From Clitoria ternatea (Eukaryota; Streptophyta; Magnoliopsida; Fabales; Fabaceae), in NCBI GenBank assembly GCA_037962975.1, contig CM075672.1, forward strand, positions 123,924,001 through 123,988,000: DNA of 64,000 nucleotides. The letters are read 5' to 3'. Shown in pieces: positions 10,594-22,262 of this stretch (position 1 is its first letter; each line of letters begins with the position of its first letter). The position numbers and the translations under genes are program-made. The notes beneath the pieces were generated by a model that saw only the letters and a list, made by a program, of their open reading frames with translations, ran no database searches and was not told the DNA's origin.

Positions 10594-12464
10594 TGTGACG
10601 TCCTACGTCAATTTACCTTTATTTATATCCATTTAATTAATTTTCACAATAAATTTTTCGCATTTAATAAAATTTAATTATTTCTCATTTCAAAATAATA
10701 TTTATTTTTACTAAACATACTCAAAATAATAATTATATAGTTTGACAAAACCTTAGAGTTCCCTTAATTTAGAAAAGAACCAAAAATATGAAACAGGGGC
10801 CTGACGCTGCGCGCCAGTCCCACGCGTAGCGTCAGCCCTCTGCTGCGCACCTCATGCTACGCGCCAGCCTCACGCGTAGCGTGGGCATGACAGTGACAGC
10901 ACCTGATGCTGTTACACATTTAAACCATTTTACTAAATTCTAACCTATCCAATTGACCCGTTTTAGATTCGATTGCCACGAAACTTCACGGGCCATCTGT
11001 TTTCCCCATTTCGGAACTGTTGGCGCTATTCGTTCGCCAAAATTCCAACATATGCGCAAGTTATGCACAAAACGCAGTTTAACCCAAATAGGTGCAAAAC
11101 CCTTACACCAAACATCCTAAATGGATTCCAATGGACCAAAAGCCAATGCATCTAATTTCTAAATGTCATGGAGGACCTATTGATGCATACTAGGGTTTCT
11201 AAAACTCACCGAATCTTAATTTCACCTATCCGGTTCCTTAAATTCAATATCCAACTATATGCATAACTTATCTAAATCAATCCAATCATCACCCTAGTAT
11301 CAATCACATAGCACACATATCAATCATGCATCAATACAACACCTGCCCATCACAGTCAACATTCACACACGTCAATGGCTCCGTGCCATAATTCATCCTC
11401 ATCAATAAGTCATCAACCACAACATGCATAATCATGGCAAGTTCATCACACATACTTTATCGTCTATCACTCACCATAGTAATACATTACTTATTACACA
11501 CTTAAACACATACACTCAAAATATTACATTTATTATACACATCTCCATTCCTTGGCATCAAACTTCCTCTTGGCGCACCTCCGCAGCATTAGCATCCTCC
11601 CTGTCACTAGTCACTAAAATTGAACAACAGCAAGGGTGAGTGTTTGGAATATCATAATTAATATAGAACGAAATATCAAACTTAACAATACCTACTATAT
11701 TTAGTTACTTTATATTATTTATGACAACTCTTATTAAATTCTTAAACTTCCCATAATCTGTTTTCATATCAATTCTAATTAATTATGACCCGAACACCTC
11801 CTTACCTCTATTCCGAGCTCCGACAGTTTGCTCAAGGGGTGGATAGCGTCCTACAGCCGCTGGATTCACCGTTCCTCTTTCGCTTCCGACGTCCACTTTG
11901 TCGATCGCTTGCCTAACACTCGTTCCGGCACCTACGGTCACCGAAACATCAAATTAGTTAGTACGTTACCTTCCTTATACTTCCAAACTCATTACCCAAG
12001 CTTCACAAGCCACTGAAACTCAGAATCAAAACACCAATCATCACATGCAAACTCGGATTTCATGAAGGGAAGGAGAAGAAACTAAAGATTAGAGGCCCTA
12101 GATACCTTACCTTGGTTCCAAATTGCCTAAAACCACCAAGAATCCAAGTTTCCCTCAAAACCCTAGCCAAATCACCTCAAAGAAGAGAGAAAATGAAAGA
12201 AAGGGTTTACAGGTTCTGTTCTGTGTGACCCTGTTATAAAACAGATCGCGACGCTGGCGCTACGCGTCAGCTCACTAAATTGCACCTGACGCTATACGTC
12301 CCATACATGCTACGCGTCAGGGTCCTGATGCCATTTTCCTTAAAATTTCATTTAAAACTGCTTTTCCCCGCTTAACATTTCATATACCATTTTCATTATA
12401 AGCCAAATAATAATTTACTCATTTCCAATTTATTTTCTATTATCAAAGCATCTGGGATGTTACA
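10594..12464 (-). repeat. Element T 5' LTR
   Basis: 1871 bp and nearly identical to 4142-5893 apart from two gaps in the latter. The TATA-like box (minus) is at 12234-12241, next to the GCTACGCGTCAG cluster at 12243-12337. Confidence 0.9.
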
Positions 12465-13130
12465 CCATGATGACAGTGGATGCTGACCAAGCCATAAGAA
12501 TAATTGAAGCTTTATCTGCAATAGATTACCAAGCTCAACATGATCGTCAGCAAGTTCAAAGGAAAAGAGTCCTTGACTTAAACACCACAGATGCTATTCT
12601 AGCTCAGAACAAAATTCTAACTCAACAATTGGAAGCATTAACTCAAAAGATAGCCAATCTTCCAAAACAATTACATGTAGTGCAATCATCACAACCAGTG
12701 CAACAACAAGTACCTGCAACATGTAATTTCTGTGGAGGAGACCATCTAAATGAAAACTATGGCTTACAAGAAGCAGCTGTATATTTCATGAGCAACCAAG
12801 GAAGATCTGGTAATTTCAATTTAAATTTTTCTAACTAACCATTTCAGGGATGGAGAAGTAACCAAAATCAAGGCCAAGGATGGCAGCAAGAGCCCAGCTC
12901 TTCAAATAAACCATATCAAAATAATGGTTCATCCCTGATGGAGAGAACTTCTAGATTAGAGGACACCTTGGAAAAATTTAGGCAAGCATCTCTCGCAAGT
13001 CAAAAGAACACTGAGGCATCAATCAACAACTTGGAAACACAGGTGGGACAGCTAGCCTGACAAGTTGCTGAAAACCAAAAGCCTCAGTATAGAGCAAACA
13101 CTAAAACAAACCCAATATAGCAATGCAAGG
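12465..13130 (+). pseudogene. gag: Element A gag, 3' part
   Basis: This resumes the gag frame of element A after T. It contains MMTVDADQAIRIIEALSAID, a Gln-rich coiled stretch (LAQNKILTQQLEALTQKI), and one zinc knuckle, CNFCGGDHLNENY, in which the last Cys is replaced by Tyr. In-frame stops occur at about 12836, 13060 and 13118, each one transition from Gln or Arg codons. Confidence 0.82.
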
Positions 13131-13730
13131 CTGTGACCATACTGAATGAGGAAATAACTAAGCTGGAAGATGGACATAGTGCTATCATCCATGAAACAAT
13201 ACCTTATAACACCAAAAATCCAGGGAGTTTTTCTATTCCCATAACTATTGGCAATCTTTTAGAAAGAAAGGCTTTACTAGATCTTGGTGCTAGTGTAAAT
13301 TTAATGCCATTATCCATATTTAAAAAGATAGGGGATCCTGAAATAAGGCCAACAAAAATGATTTTACAATTGGCAGATCAATCAACACAAATACCCTATA
13401 GTATTGCTAAACATGTTGTGGTCAAAATTGATAAATTTGAATTTTATGAAATTTTTTTATCATAGATATGGAGGAAGATTCTGAAGTTCCTCTAATTTTG
13501 GGAAGACCATTTATGAAAGCAGCCAAAGTCATTATAGATGTGGATGACAGAAAAGTAAAAATTCGAGTGCAGAAAGAATAAGACAATTTTGTTATTATTG
13601 AAACAAATAAATACTCAGAAGGTGCACTTGAAAAATTGAATGAAAGAAAGTCAAGGCCTGACTTAGGAAAGAAGGTGGAAAAACTCAACACTCTCACTCA
13701 CCAGCTCCATGATCCATATTGAAAAGTCTA
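13131..13730 (+). pseudogene. pol: Element A aspartic protease, truncated pol
   Basis: Aspartic protease of the Athila type. The active-site stretch reads LLDLGASVNLMPLSIFKKIG (about 13275-13335). DLGAS is the usual form in this lineage and is not a lesion. A one-base frameshift near 13455 in a T run shifts the C-terminal part, which still reads PLILGRPFMKAAKVIIDV (13486-13540). Homology ends near 13730; no reverse transcriptase follows. Confidence 0.82.
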
Positions 13731-16355
13731 TCAGGCGTCAAGATAAAGACAATAAACAAGTGCTTATTGGGAGGCAACCCAATCTTTTATGTTTTTTTTT
13801 CATCCTGTTGATTTTACTTTAAGTAAATTTTATCTTATGATTGAAGTTTTCTTTTATTTTTTAGACAACTCATCAAATTCATCCCACTCATTATCCAAAT
13901 GATAAGTGCTAAGTTCAAAGGGGAAGGAAGGGTAAGTTGCACGCTCAAGCGTGACTTGCCACGCTCAAGTTGGGAACACCATCACGCCCAAGCGTGATAA
14001 CACTCGCTTAAGCGAGCAACGTAAAATTTGGTTCTGTTTCAAATTTTCTCAGGTGAATGACTATAAGCTTAAGCGAGGAAAGAAATAAATTGAACAGGTC
14101 CTAATTTTTCCATACATGCTTAAGCGTGTATTAAGAGTTCTTAAGCGCAGTTCTTGGACCTCAGTCACGCTCAAGCGTGACCACTCCTAGCTCAAGCGTC
14201 CCCCTGTGCTTCTAATTAAGCAACCTCTCAAATTAGGAAACATGGAAGCAAGGCACCTCGACCGCGCTCAAGCGCAGGGAATTCACGCTTAAGTGTGATT
14301 TTCCTCTTTGCAATTCACGCTCAAGCGGGTAGGAATATTGGCCATTGTTTCAGTCACGCTTAAGCGTGCAATATGACGCCTGAAGTGAGCAGTTTTAAAC
14401 TACCCCACCTGATACCATTAAGTAGGGGAATCAAAATGCATGCTTGATTTTAAAAAGGACTTAATTTCACTGTTTTGCTTGCTTATATGATTTAATGTTA
14501 TTCCTTATTTGAAATTGTTCATTTAATCTTGAAATGAGTATTTGCTTTCAAATAAACAATTGCAAAAATTTCTTCTATTTTAAGGGTGCACTAACTATCT
14601 AAAAAAAAAGTCCAGAATGTGTTATACATGCTTAATACTAAATGATTCGATTGTTATTGCCATGTCAAAACACTATTGTTTAGTCACTGATATGCATGCT
14701 TAATCTGGAAATTGATGCATCTTAATTCAATTGATTAAAAAAGTCTCTAAGCTCACTGTTAGAGACTTACTCTGCCTTTTACCATTTGATATGATGATTG
14801 TTAAATATATTTTAGATGGTCAGAACAAAACACTATAGTATCCCTGTAGGCTAAATCAACCCTTGGATGAACCCTGCAGTTTGGGGCATACATTGTATGG
14901 CCTGGGGACAGTCCTACTTTACCCAAGAAAGGTGAGATAGCAGGGCCATCATCATCATAGCCACTTCCTGCAAGGGACCTGAGGAGGTTGAGTCAGAATC
15001 AGTAGAAGAGGAAGAAGATGATGAGTGATGAGTTTTTATTGCTTTTTCAATTTCTCAATTTTTTAACTTTTATTTTTATTATTATTATTATTATTTTTCA
15101 AACTAACAGTTTTTGGTTTTTGTTTGCATTCTCTTTAGTTTTTAATATTTTTTATTCTTGCAGTAGTTTTCATTTATAATTGTTGGTTTGAATTTTGTTA
15201 TCTTTCTCTGTGTGGTGATTATGTGTTATGACTGTTTGGATGCAACATTACATGCTTGAAGCTGAAACATTTTTGAAAAACCCAACCAAGAATTAATTTT
15301 TAAGCAAGAAAAGATTTTGAGTAGCAATTCTTTTGAGACAGTAACATTGATTTTGAAAAGGTAAATCAGCTGATTTAAGAACCATGAAAATGAAATAAAT
15401 GAACTGTTGAAATTGTTTACATGCTTGAACCTTTTTCTGTTAGAATATAGAAGTAAGCCTTATAACCCAGTGAGAAGTGAGAAATTTAAACACTGAGAGT
15501 CTCATTAGAATTTGTTAAGTTTGCATTGCCTAAATCTCTGATTAACCTTTTTCGTAAGAAATAAAGCAAGGAAATGATGAAGGCAATTTTTGAAAACACA
15601 ACTAGCCAAGAGCCAAAAAGCTAACCTCAAAAATACATCCCATTCTTTGATAGCCCATTTTGAGCCAAAAATTTTATTCTATAAAAACACTTAAGCATGA
15701 GAAATAAATTCCTACCTAATCAGCATGCTTATTTTTAAAAAGAGCATAAAATACTTTTTCAAGGGTGAGGAAAGAAATGGAGGCTTAAAAAGGCAATGCT
15801 AAAGAAAAACAGTAAGTTCTCTATCTAGAAATTTAAACAAAAATGAGAACTAGAAAAAGAGAAATAAAGAATTCTGTAACTCAAAAAGGAAGAAACCTCA
15901 AAAACTTCAAAATTTTCATAACTTATGCTCCTCTTTGTGCATGCACCTTGAATCCAAAAAAAACCAAGAATTCTTGTTTAGCCCAGCCTCATTACAACCC
16001 TAAAAGACCTTTTTGATCCTTGCTATTCTTCTAATTTTGGTTTGATTAGAAATGACTGGCAATGTTAATTAGGAAGTTCTCATGATGGATGTGTGAAACA
16101 GTCAGCTGGTGAAGAATAATGAGAAGCTCCTTATTCTTACAGCAATTGGTTACTTGCTTCGTGAAAAATTAAATGGTGCATTACATTTCAAAGAAATGGG
16201 TATTAAGGATGTTATTTACCTTAAAGAAGTTAAACTGTGATTACTGTCTCTTTAACTTTGTTTACAACTAAAATCTGAATAGCATGACTGCTTTCTTATT
16301 TAAGATCTCATTCATTTTGCTTAAGGATAAGCAAAACTCTAGGTTGGGGAGAGTT
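13731..16355 (+). other. Element A 3' non-coding region with polypurine tract
   Basis: 2.6 kb without a credible gene. It opens with GGGAGGCAACCCAATC at about 13770, a stretch common after pol in Athila/Tat elements. It then holds the CACGCTCAAGCGTG array and AT-rich sequence. It ends in the purine tract AGGTTGGGGAGAG at 16341 before LTR2. Confidence 0.75.
13940..14388 (+). repeat. CACGCTCAAGCGTG couplet array in element A 3' region
   Basis: Perfect and degenerate copies of CACGCTCAAGCGTG start at 13940/13960, 13983/14003, 14115/14135, 14166/14187, 14263/14284, 14316 and 14355/14375. Members of each pair are 20-21 bp apart. Some copies are CTCGCTTAAGCGAG, close to the word used by family G. 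Confidence 0.85.
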
Positions 16356-16708
16356 TGATAACTGTTGATTAAGCATTAATTTCATGACTCATTTGAACTA
16401 ATTTTGTAAAGATTTGAGCTGAATTGATGAATTATTGAAGGAATTAAGCATGAATCTTTCAAGTGGTGATGGATAGATGTATAAAAGAAGAATTCTGTTA
16501 AAACTCTTGGAAAGTTGTAGGGAAAGTTGTAGGAAATTCAACCAGAAATAAAGGCAAGCTTAAGCATGAGCAGGCAAGCTTAAGCTTGAGAAGGCAAGCT
16601 TAAGCATGAAAGAGTAAGCTTAAGATTGAAAAAGCAAGCTTAAGCGTGAAAGAGCAAGCTTAAGCGTAAAGAGTAAGCTTAAGCGTGATCGAGAGCATGT
16701 GAAGACAG
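16356..16708 (+). repeat. Element A 3' LTR (LTR2), first part
   Basis: It matches 1548-1878 of LTR1 and includes several GCTTAAGC words. It ends at the GACAG target site (16704-16708) of element S. Confidence 0.88.
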
Positions 16709-18107
16709 TGTGTTTGAATATGGTTTCAGGATCACAGATTTTGATAATGACAAAGGACTCTTTGAAGAAAACTTGGAGAAACAAGAAAATGCATCAGACC
16801 TGCAAAAACACACAGGATAATCGATTAGGCAACCAGATCTAATCGATTACATAGTTCCTGTCTCGCATCTAATTGATTACACCAACAAGACTAATCGATT
16901 ATGGAACCTCTATTTGAATTAAATGCATCAGGTATTTATGTTAATCGATTACAGGACATATACAATCGATTACAAAGCTCCTGGAATGACACCTAATCGA
17001 TTATATACAAGGACAATCGATTACAAAATTACGTAAACAAATTAAATGCATCAGGTGCCAGTCCTAATCGATTACGAGATGAAGCACAATCGATTATCAA
17101 GTTTCTGAGCTGAAGCTAATCGATTACAAGGAATATGCTAATCGATTACAATGCGAGTTACACTAAAGATTCCAAAAGCTAATCGATTATAGCTCGAGGC
17201 GTAATCGATTAGGATGGTGCCAAAAATTAGGGAAAGTGTTTTTAAGTGGAAACCAACTCATCTCTCCACATCTCTCAGGCACCCACAAGCTGCAACGGCT
17301 AGGAACTCCATTATGCTCATCTCCAAGCCCTATTAATACAAGACTCCTTCAAGCTACTAATGCAACATAAAAATCATCAAAGGGAAATCAAATCTTGAGT
17401 CTTGTGAGTTCTATTCTTGTATAGTTTCATTTTTCTGAAACTTAGAACTTCAACTTGTATATCCTTTCTTGTTGAGAGTTAGAATTTGAGAGAGCATTCA
17501 TTTGTATATCTACTCTATTAAGAGAGTTACTTGCTTGTAAACACTACACCAAACACAAAGGTTTTCACTCTAGGTTGAGTGGTCACAAAGGTTGGGGTTC
17601 AACCTTTGGGTATTGAGAGTTTGAGAGATTGGGTGGGTTACCCTTGTGCTAGTGAGGATTGAGTTCTTGAGTGTGGGTCACTAGGAAGCCGCAATTGCTC
17701 ATAGCTTGTAATCTCTAAATCTCAATAGTGGAAATCCTTCAAGTGGGTTACTTGAAGGTGAGACGTACACCGGGGTTGGTGGAACTCGTTAAATCGGTTT
17801 GCAAGCTCTTCTCCCTTACTCTTTTACATTCATATACTGCACTTAATTGATTTGTGTTGGTTGATTGTGGCTTATATACTTAAGCTTTCTTGAATTAGTT
17901 AACCTTGAATATTGCACACCAAGTGTTTGACAAATTGTCTCAGCTACGTACACCTCTTGTTTTGCATTGTCTCTTGCATTAAACTTGATTTCACCTTCAT
18001 AATCTTTAAACTTGTGATAAAAGAATCAAGTTCAAAGGCATTCCAAGCAAAGTTTTAAAAACTCAATTCACCCCCCTCCCTTGAGTATTGATGCCACTTG
18101 AATAACA
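16709..18107 (+). repeat. Element S 5' LTR
   Basis: 1399 bp. It holds the TAATCGATTA array at 16818-17211. About 120 bp beyond the array, the TATA position reads CTATTAATA (17330), where the 3' LTR and the solo copy at 49470 read CTATAAATG, so this promoter box is altered. Confidence 0.92.
16818..17211 (+). repeat. TAATCGATTA couplet array in element S 5' LTR
   Basis: Fourteen sites form seven couplets with starts at 16818/16840, 16870/16892, 16942/16963, 16994/17014, 17065/17087, 17117/17139 and 17180/17202. Spacing within couplets is 20-22 bp. Couplet-to-couplet steps are 52, 72, 52, 71, 52 and 63 bp. One site (16870) is degraded to TAATTGATTA. The first site of a couplet usually starts with T, the second often with C. 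Confidence 0.92.
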
Positions 18108-18109
18108 AG

Positions 18110-18121
18110 TGGTATCAAAGC
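18110..18121 (+). other. Primer-binding site, initiator tRNA-Met (element S)
   Basis: TGGTATCAAAGC starts two bases after the LTR, the form usual for copia elements. Confidence 0.85.
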
Positions 18122-18163
18122 TTGACTCTTGGTAGATCAAGCTTAACAGCTTCAAGAGATAAG

Positions 18164-18407
18164 ATGGCCTCAAGTTCTCTAAATCTTTTTTCTTGAGGGT
18201 GGGGCCACAAATAGACCTCCCGCTTTCAATGGGGAAGGTTATGCATTTTGGAAGGAAAGAATGAAAATTTTTATTCAATCCATTGATCTAAGAGTTTGGA
18301 ATGCCATTGAAAATGGTCTATATATACCCATACATACTATTAATGATAAGAATGTTGAGAAACCCATGGATGAGTAGACTAATGATGAAGAAAAGAAAGT
18401 TCAATAC
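18164..18407 (+). pseudogene. gag: Element S gag, N-terminal part
   Basis: It starts at ATG 18164 (MASSS). A frameshift in the T run near 18190 moves the reading to the frame with RPPAFNGEGYAFWKERMKIF, the conserved N-terminal gag stretch of copia elements. There is a TAG near 18376. It stops at the AATAC target site of the solo LTR. Confidence 0.8.
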
Positions 18408-19685
18408 TGTTAGGAAATCCCTAAGCATGAGCAGCGGAAAAATAAAAGGGATTCCATAGGATTTGCAAGGTTCCGTGTTTCAAAGCACAAAAATAATTTC
18501 GAAATTCATTTTGGATTACCTCTTGAAGAACTCCGAAGCAGTCGTAGCCTCGTCCTTTAGGAGTCCACACGAGCACTCCCACCAGAATCGCAACACTTGC
18601 CAACTGCTAGTTTGACGGTGTGTAGCTCTTGCAACTTTTGCGAATTTGTGTCTCACTTGAGTGAACGGCCTATGAGAATCTTATGCTCTATTTATAGGCT
18701 TAGGTTTGACCTAATTTGTTCTCTCTAAAAGTGGGCTCCTTACTCATTCCAAATGAGTTAGGCCCAATAGCTTTATTTTAGTTCAACTAAAATAAGACAA
18801 CATTTTCTGATGGGCTTACTCTATGTGTGTGACCCTATAGGTAAAATACCCGGTCATATTAATAATAAATTATTTTATTATTAATATAAAATAAGAGCAG
18901 CATCTAGCAATGCATCATTATGTCCGAATATTATCAACATAACCTATAAGTGATAATTATTTAATATGTTTATTCCTTTTGTCACGATATCCTAATTGGG
19001 CCCAAGGCATGGTCGCGTCATCCTTGTACGGCCCAATTTATTTTACTTGATACCGGAGTAGACTGGATCTGAATAAATATCTAATATTTTTTCTTTCTAG
19101 CATGGCCATGCGTTTTCTTAGTCTTACTCCATCAAGTGGCTTATGGATATCACTCCTGTCACATAGGAGAGACAAATCCCATCTACATCACTCATATCCC
19201 TCTGCATAATTTGTTCATTGCCTAATCACAATATTTATAGTCCTCTTGTTATAGAAGACATTTAATTGTATTAAAACAATAAACTCCTCATGTAGGAATC
19301 GTAGTGACTTCAGATCGAAGGACTACATATACCATTATCACATTGAGAATCGTTTATGACAATCATGTAACGATCCATGCAACGTTCTCATGGTGGGTCT
19401 GTCCAGTACATCATTACTCTTAATGTGTACCTGTGTGAAGACTCGATATCATCTATATCTATGATCTGTGAGATCAGGTCATCAGTACACTCACACACTA
19501 GTCTCAGTGTATTTACATGTCCCCATGTAAATACTTGACTAGGGACATTTTAGGAATAATTTTTATATGACCTATTACTCCAAGGATAAATATGTTTTAA
19601 AACAATTTTAAACTGAAATATTTATTCTATTGATAAGTAGAAAAATGATACAAATAAAAAAGTATAAAAGCTCATAGTGCAAACA
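18408..19685 (-). mobile_element. Solo copia-type LTR in element S gag
   Basis: 1278 bp starting TGTTAGGAAATCC and ending GTGCAAACA, flanked by AATAC at 18403-18407 and 19686-19690. The gag frame is continuous across it. There is no coding content, primer site or second LTR, so it is a solo LTR left by recombination. A TATA-like CTATAAATAGAG on the minus strand near 18695 suggests minus orientation. The 1.3-kb length suits copia. Confidence 0.82.
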
Positions 19686-20506
19686 AATACAACTATAAGA
19701 TTACTCTTGCTTTAGGACCCGATGAATTCTTTAGAGTAATGACTTGTCAAACGGACAAGGAAATGTGGGATACTTTACAAGTAACCCATGAAGGTACTCA
19801 TGATGTAAAAGACTTCAAGATTAGTACCTTGACTAGTCAATATGAGAGTTTTAGGATAAGTGCCGGAGAAACCATTGTAGAAATGCAAAAGAGATTTACA
19901 CTTATAATAAATCACCTTATTACTCTTGGAAAAGTATATACTAACAACGAGCTTGTGCATAAAGTTTTGAAAAGTCTTAGCAGGGAATGGCAACCTCTTG
20001 TCACTTCCATCAAACAATCCCCAAGTATCAATGAGATGTCTCTTTCCACACTCTTTGGAAAGCTTCAAGAGCAAGAGCAAGAACTAAGAGATTTGAAGCA
20101 AGCGGAGGAAGAAGAAAAATCCTCCAATAAGAAAGGCTTAACTCTCAAGGCCACTTCTACACATGAAGAAGAATCATGTAGTGACCTTGATGAAGAGGAA
20201 GAATTTGGGTTGTTTATAAAGAGATTTGGAAAATTCATGAAAAACAAAAGATTCCAAAAGAACTTCAAACCCCAAGGTAAGAAACCTATTTCTAATGAGT
20301 CTTCTTCTTCACCAAGTTGTTTTGAATGTGGCAAGGAAGGACACTTCAAGGCGGATTGCCCAAATCTTAAGAATAAGAGCAAGGAGAAAAGAGGAAGAAG
20401 AAGATCTTACATCGCTTGGGATAAAAACGATGTAAGTAGCTCCGATGAGTCCAAAAGTGAAGAAGCAAATCTTTGCTTAATGGCAAATCACCAAGAAATA
20501 AGATAA
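19686..20506 (+). pseudogene. gag: Element S gag, central part with zinc knuckle
   Basis: It contains the UBN2-type gag domain (MTCQTDKEMWDTLQVTHEGT, then HKVLKSLSREWQPLVTSI), an acidic Glu-rich linker and one CCHC knuckle, CFECGKEGHFKADCP (about 20320-20364). It runs to a stop at 20504, after which the reading frame shifts. The domain order matches the long gag of Sireviruses. Confidence 0.9.
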
Positions 20507-21095
20507 TGAGGTAAGTCTTCTTGATTTAGATAAGAATGAATTACTAGATGCTTTTGAAGAGTTGTATGATAAATTTATCAAGATTTCTAGTAAATATAAA
20601 TTATCAAGAAAAACCATTGACACTCTTGAGAAGGACCTTATAGAAGTTTGTAAAGAAAATAAATGTTTAAAAGATGAATTAGAAAATGTTCAAGCATGCT
20701 CTAGGACCAAACCGTGTGAATTTGTAAAGAAATATGACATTCTAGAAACCAAGGTTTTAGATTTAAATAGAACATTAAAAAAATTTACAAATGGTAAAGA
20801 TAACTTAAATATATTACTTTGAAACCAAAGATGTATGCTTGATAAAACCGGTTTAGGATACAACTCCACCAAAAAGGAAAAATATTACAAAAACTTCTTT
20901 GTACCACCTAGGAAATCATGATCACCTTTCATGAGATGCAATCATTATGGTTTTAAAGGTCATAACTCTTCAAATGGTAATGTTAGAAAATTAGGACCAA
21001 AGGTTATTAGAAAGGTGTGGGTTCCCAAAGGGACATTACCACAAACTAACCTAAAAGGACCCAACATACAATGGGTACCTAGTTCTCTAAATTAA
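20507..21095 (+). pseudogene. gag: Element S gag tail, coiled coil
   Basis: A shifted frame gives ELLDAFEELYDKFIKIS and a heptad-like charged run to about 20820 (LEKDLIEVCKENKCLKDELE), then a stop. Degenerate sequence follows, with a second CCHC-like patch and KVWVPKGTLP. A long coiled-coil gag extension after the knuckle is typical of Sireviruses. Confidence 0.72.
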
Positions 21096-21770
21096 TCTTG
21101 TTCTGTAGGTATGCTTCAAGGCAAGCAACACCCATTGGTATTTGGATAGTGGGTGTTAAAAGCATATGACGGAATACATAAGGAAATTCACATCATTCAC
21201 TCCCAAAAGGAAAGGAAGTGTCACCTATGAAGATAACACCAAAGGGAGAATACTAGGCATTGGAAATATTGGTAAGAATTCTTCTACTTCTATTAGTAAT
21301 GTATTGTATGTTGAAGGCCTCAAACACAATTTACTTAGCAATAGTCAATTATGTGACAAAGGATATAGAGTTTTGTTTGAATCAAACTGTTGCATGATTG
21401 AATATAAGATTAATAAGGAAATCAAGTTTGTAGGTCAAAGAATTAATAATATTTACATGATTGATATGGATAGTTTGTCCTCAAATGATGTACAATGCTT
21501 CATGACTAGAGAGGATGAAACTTGGCTATGGCATAGAAGAATAGCTCATATACATGTAGACCATTTGAATAAACTTGTTTCTAAAGAATTAGTAATTGGT
21601 TTACTAAAGCTTAAATTTGAAAACAAATTTTGTGATGCATGTCAAAAGGGAAAACAAGTAAAGGCATCATTTCAAGCTAAAAACATTGTTTCCACTCAAA
21701 AGCCTTTACAACTTTTGCACATGCATCTATTTGGACCTTCCAAAATCAAAAGCTTTAGTGGTAATAATAA
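21096..21770 (+). pseudogene. pol: Element S protease and integrase N-terminal region
   Basis: The protease active-site stretch WYLDSGC is at about 21136-21156, directly followed by a TAA at 21157. After that KHMTEYIRKF and the rest of the protease are open to the integrase zinc region (WHRRIAH, then CDACQKGKQVKASF at about 21530-21665). Homology stops near 21770 at FGPSKIKSF. The integrase catalytic core (Asp, Asp, Glu) is absent. Confidence 0.85.
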
Positions 21771-22262
21771 CTTCATCAATGCATTTGGGTTCTATTTGTG
21801 ATACAAAGGCTAAATGATTACATGCATTCCTAATGGCGTTTCGAGTACTTACACCTTTAGTCATTTCACCTATGACTTTATCCAAGGGATGATCCTTCAA
21901 GGTGATCCATTGTTGTGGTTGCTCATGTTGTGTTGTTTCTCCTTCATTGTTGACTTCTTCTTTTTTCATTCAAACTCATTTCTTGGAATGTTCCTGCAAG
22001 ATCAACAACATCTTCCTTTCCCGGGGAGTTAAGGCTATTTTCATCAAATTTTACATGAATAGACTCCTCAATAGTGTTTGTTTGCTTGTTATAGATTCGA
22101 TAAGATTTACTAGATTGTGAATATCCTAGGAAGATTGCCTCATCAGCTTTAGCATCAAACTTTCCTAGATTATCCTTTCCATTATTGAGCACAAAGCATT
22201 TACATCCAAAAATATAAAAATATGAAATGTTGGGTTTTCTTCCCTTGTACAGTTCATAGGGG
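21771..22262 (-). pseudogene. pol: Inverted pol segment in element S (integrase end to RT start)
   Basis: Read on the minus strand, this gives the copia stretch between integrase and reverse transcriptase: GRKPNISYFYIFGCKCF, FDAKADEAIFLGYS, ESIHVKFDEN, then NACNHLAFVSQIEPKCIDEV. Flanking pol on both sides reads on the plus strand. The piece was therefore flipped in place, with loss of the integrase core before it and of some 50-60 residues after it. One in-frame stop lies near 21945. The right junction (22263-22335) has short local repeats. Confidence 0.85.

Larger units (their letters stand above)
4142..12464 (-). mobile_element. Element T: Tekay-type Ty3/gypsy, minus strand
   Basis: 8323 bp between CCATG duplications at 4137-4141 and 12465-12469. 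Termini are TGTGACG and TGTTACA on the plus strand. The 5' LTR is 10594-12464, the 3' LTR 4142-5893, with an initiator-Met primer site and a purine tract adjoining them. Gag, protease, reverse transcriptase, RNase H, integrase and a chromodomain-like tail lie in one continuous frame with only three internal stops. Of the elements with coding sequence here it is the least decayed. It is inserted in the gag of element A. Confidence 0.93.

Noticed and set aside
16818..17211. Possible CRISPR-like array
   Set aside because: The repeat word is only 10 bp, spacing alternates 22/30, there is no cas gene, and the context is a plant LTR.
18408..19685. Intron in element S gag
   Set aside because: The edges are TGTTAGG and GCAAACA with a 5-bp AATAC duplication, which is LTR insertion and not a GT-AG intron.
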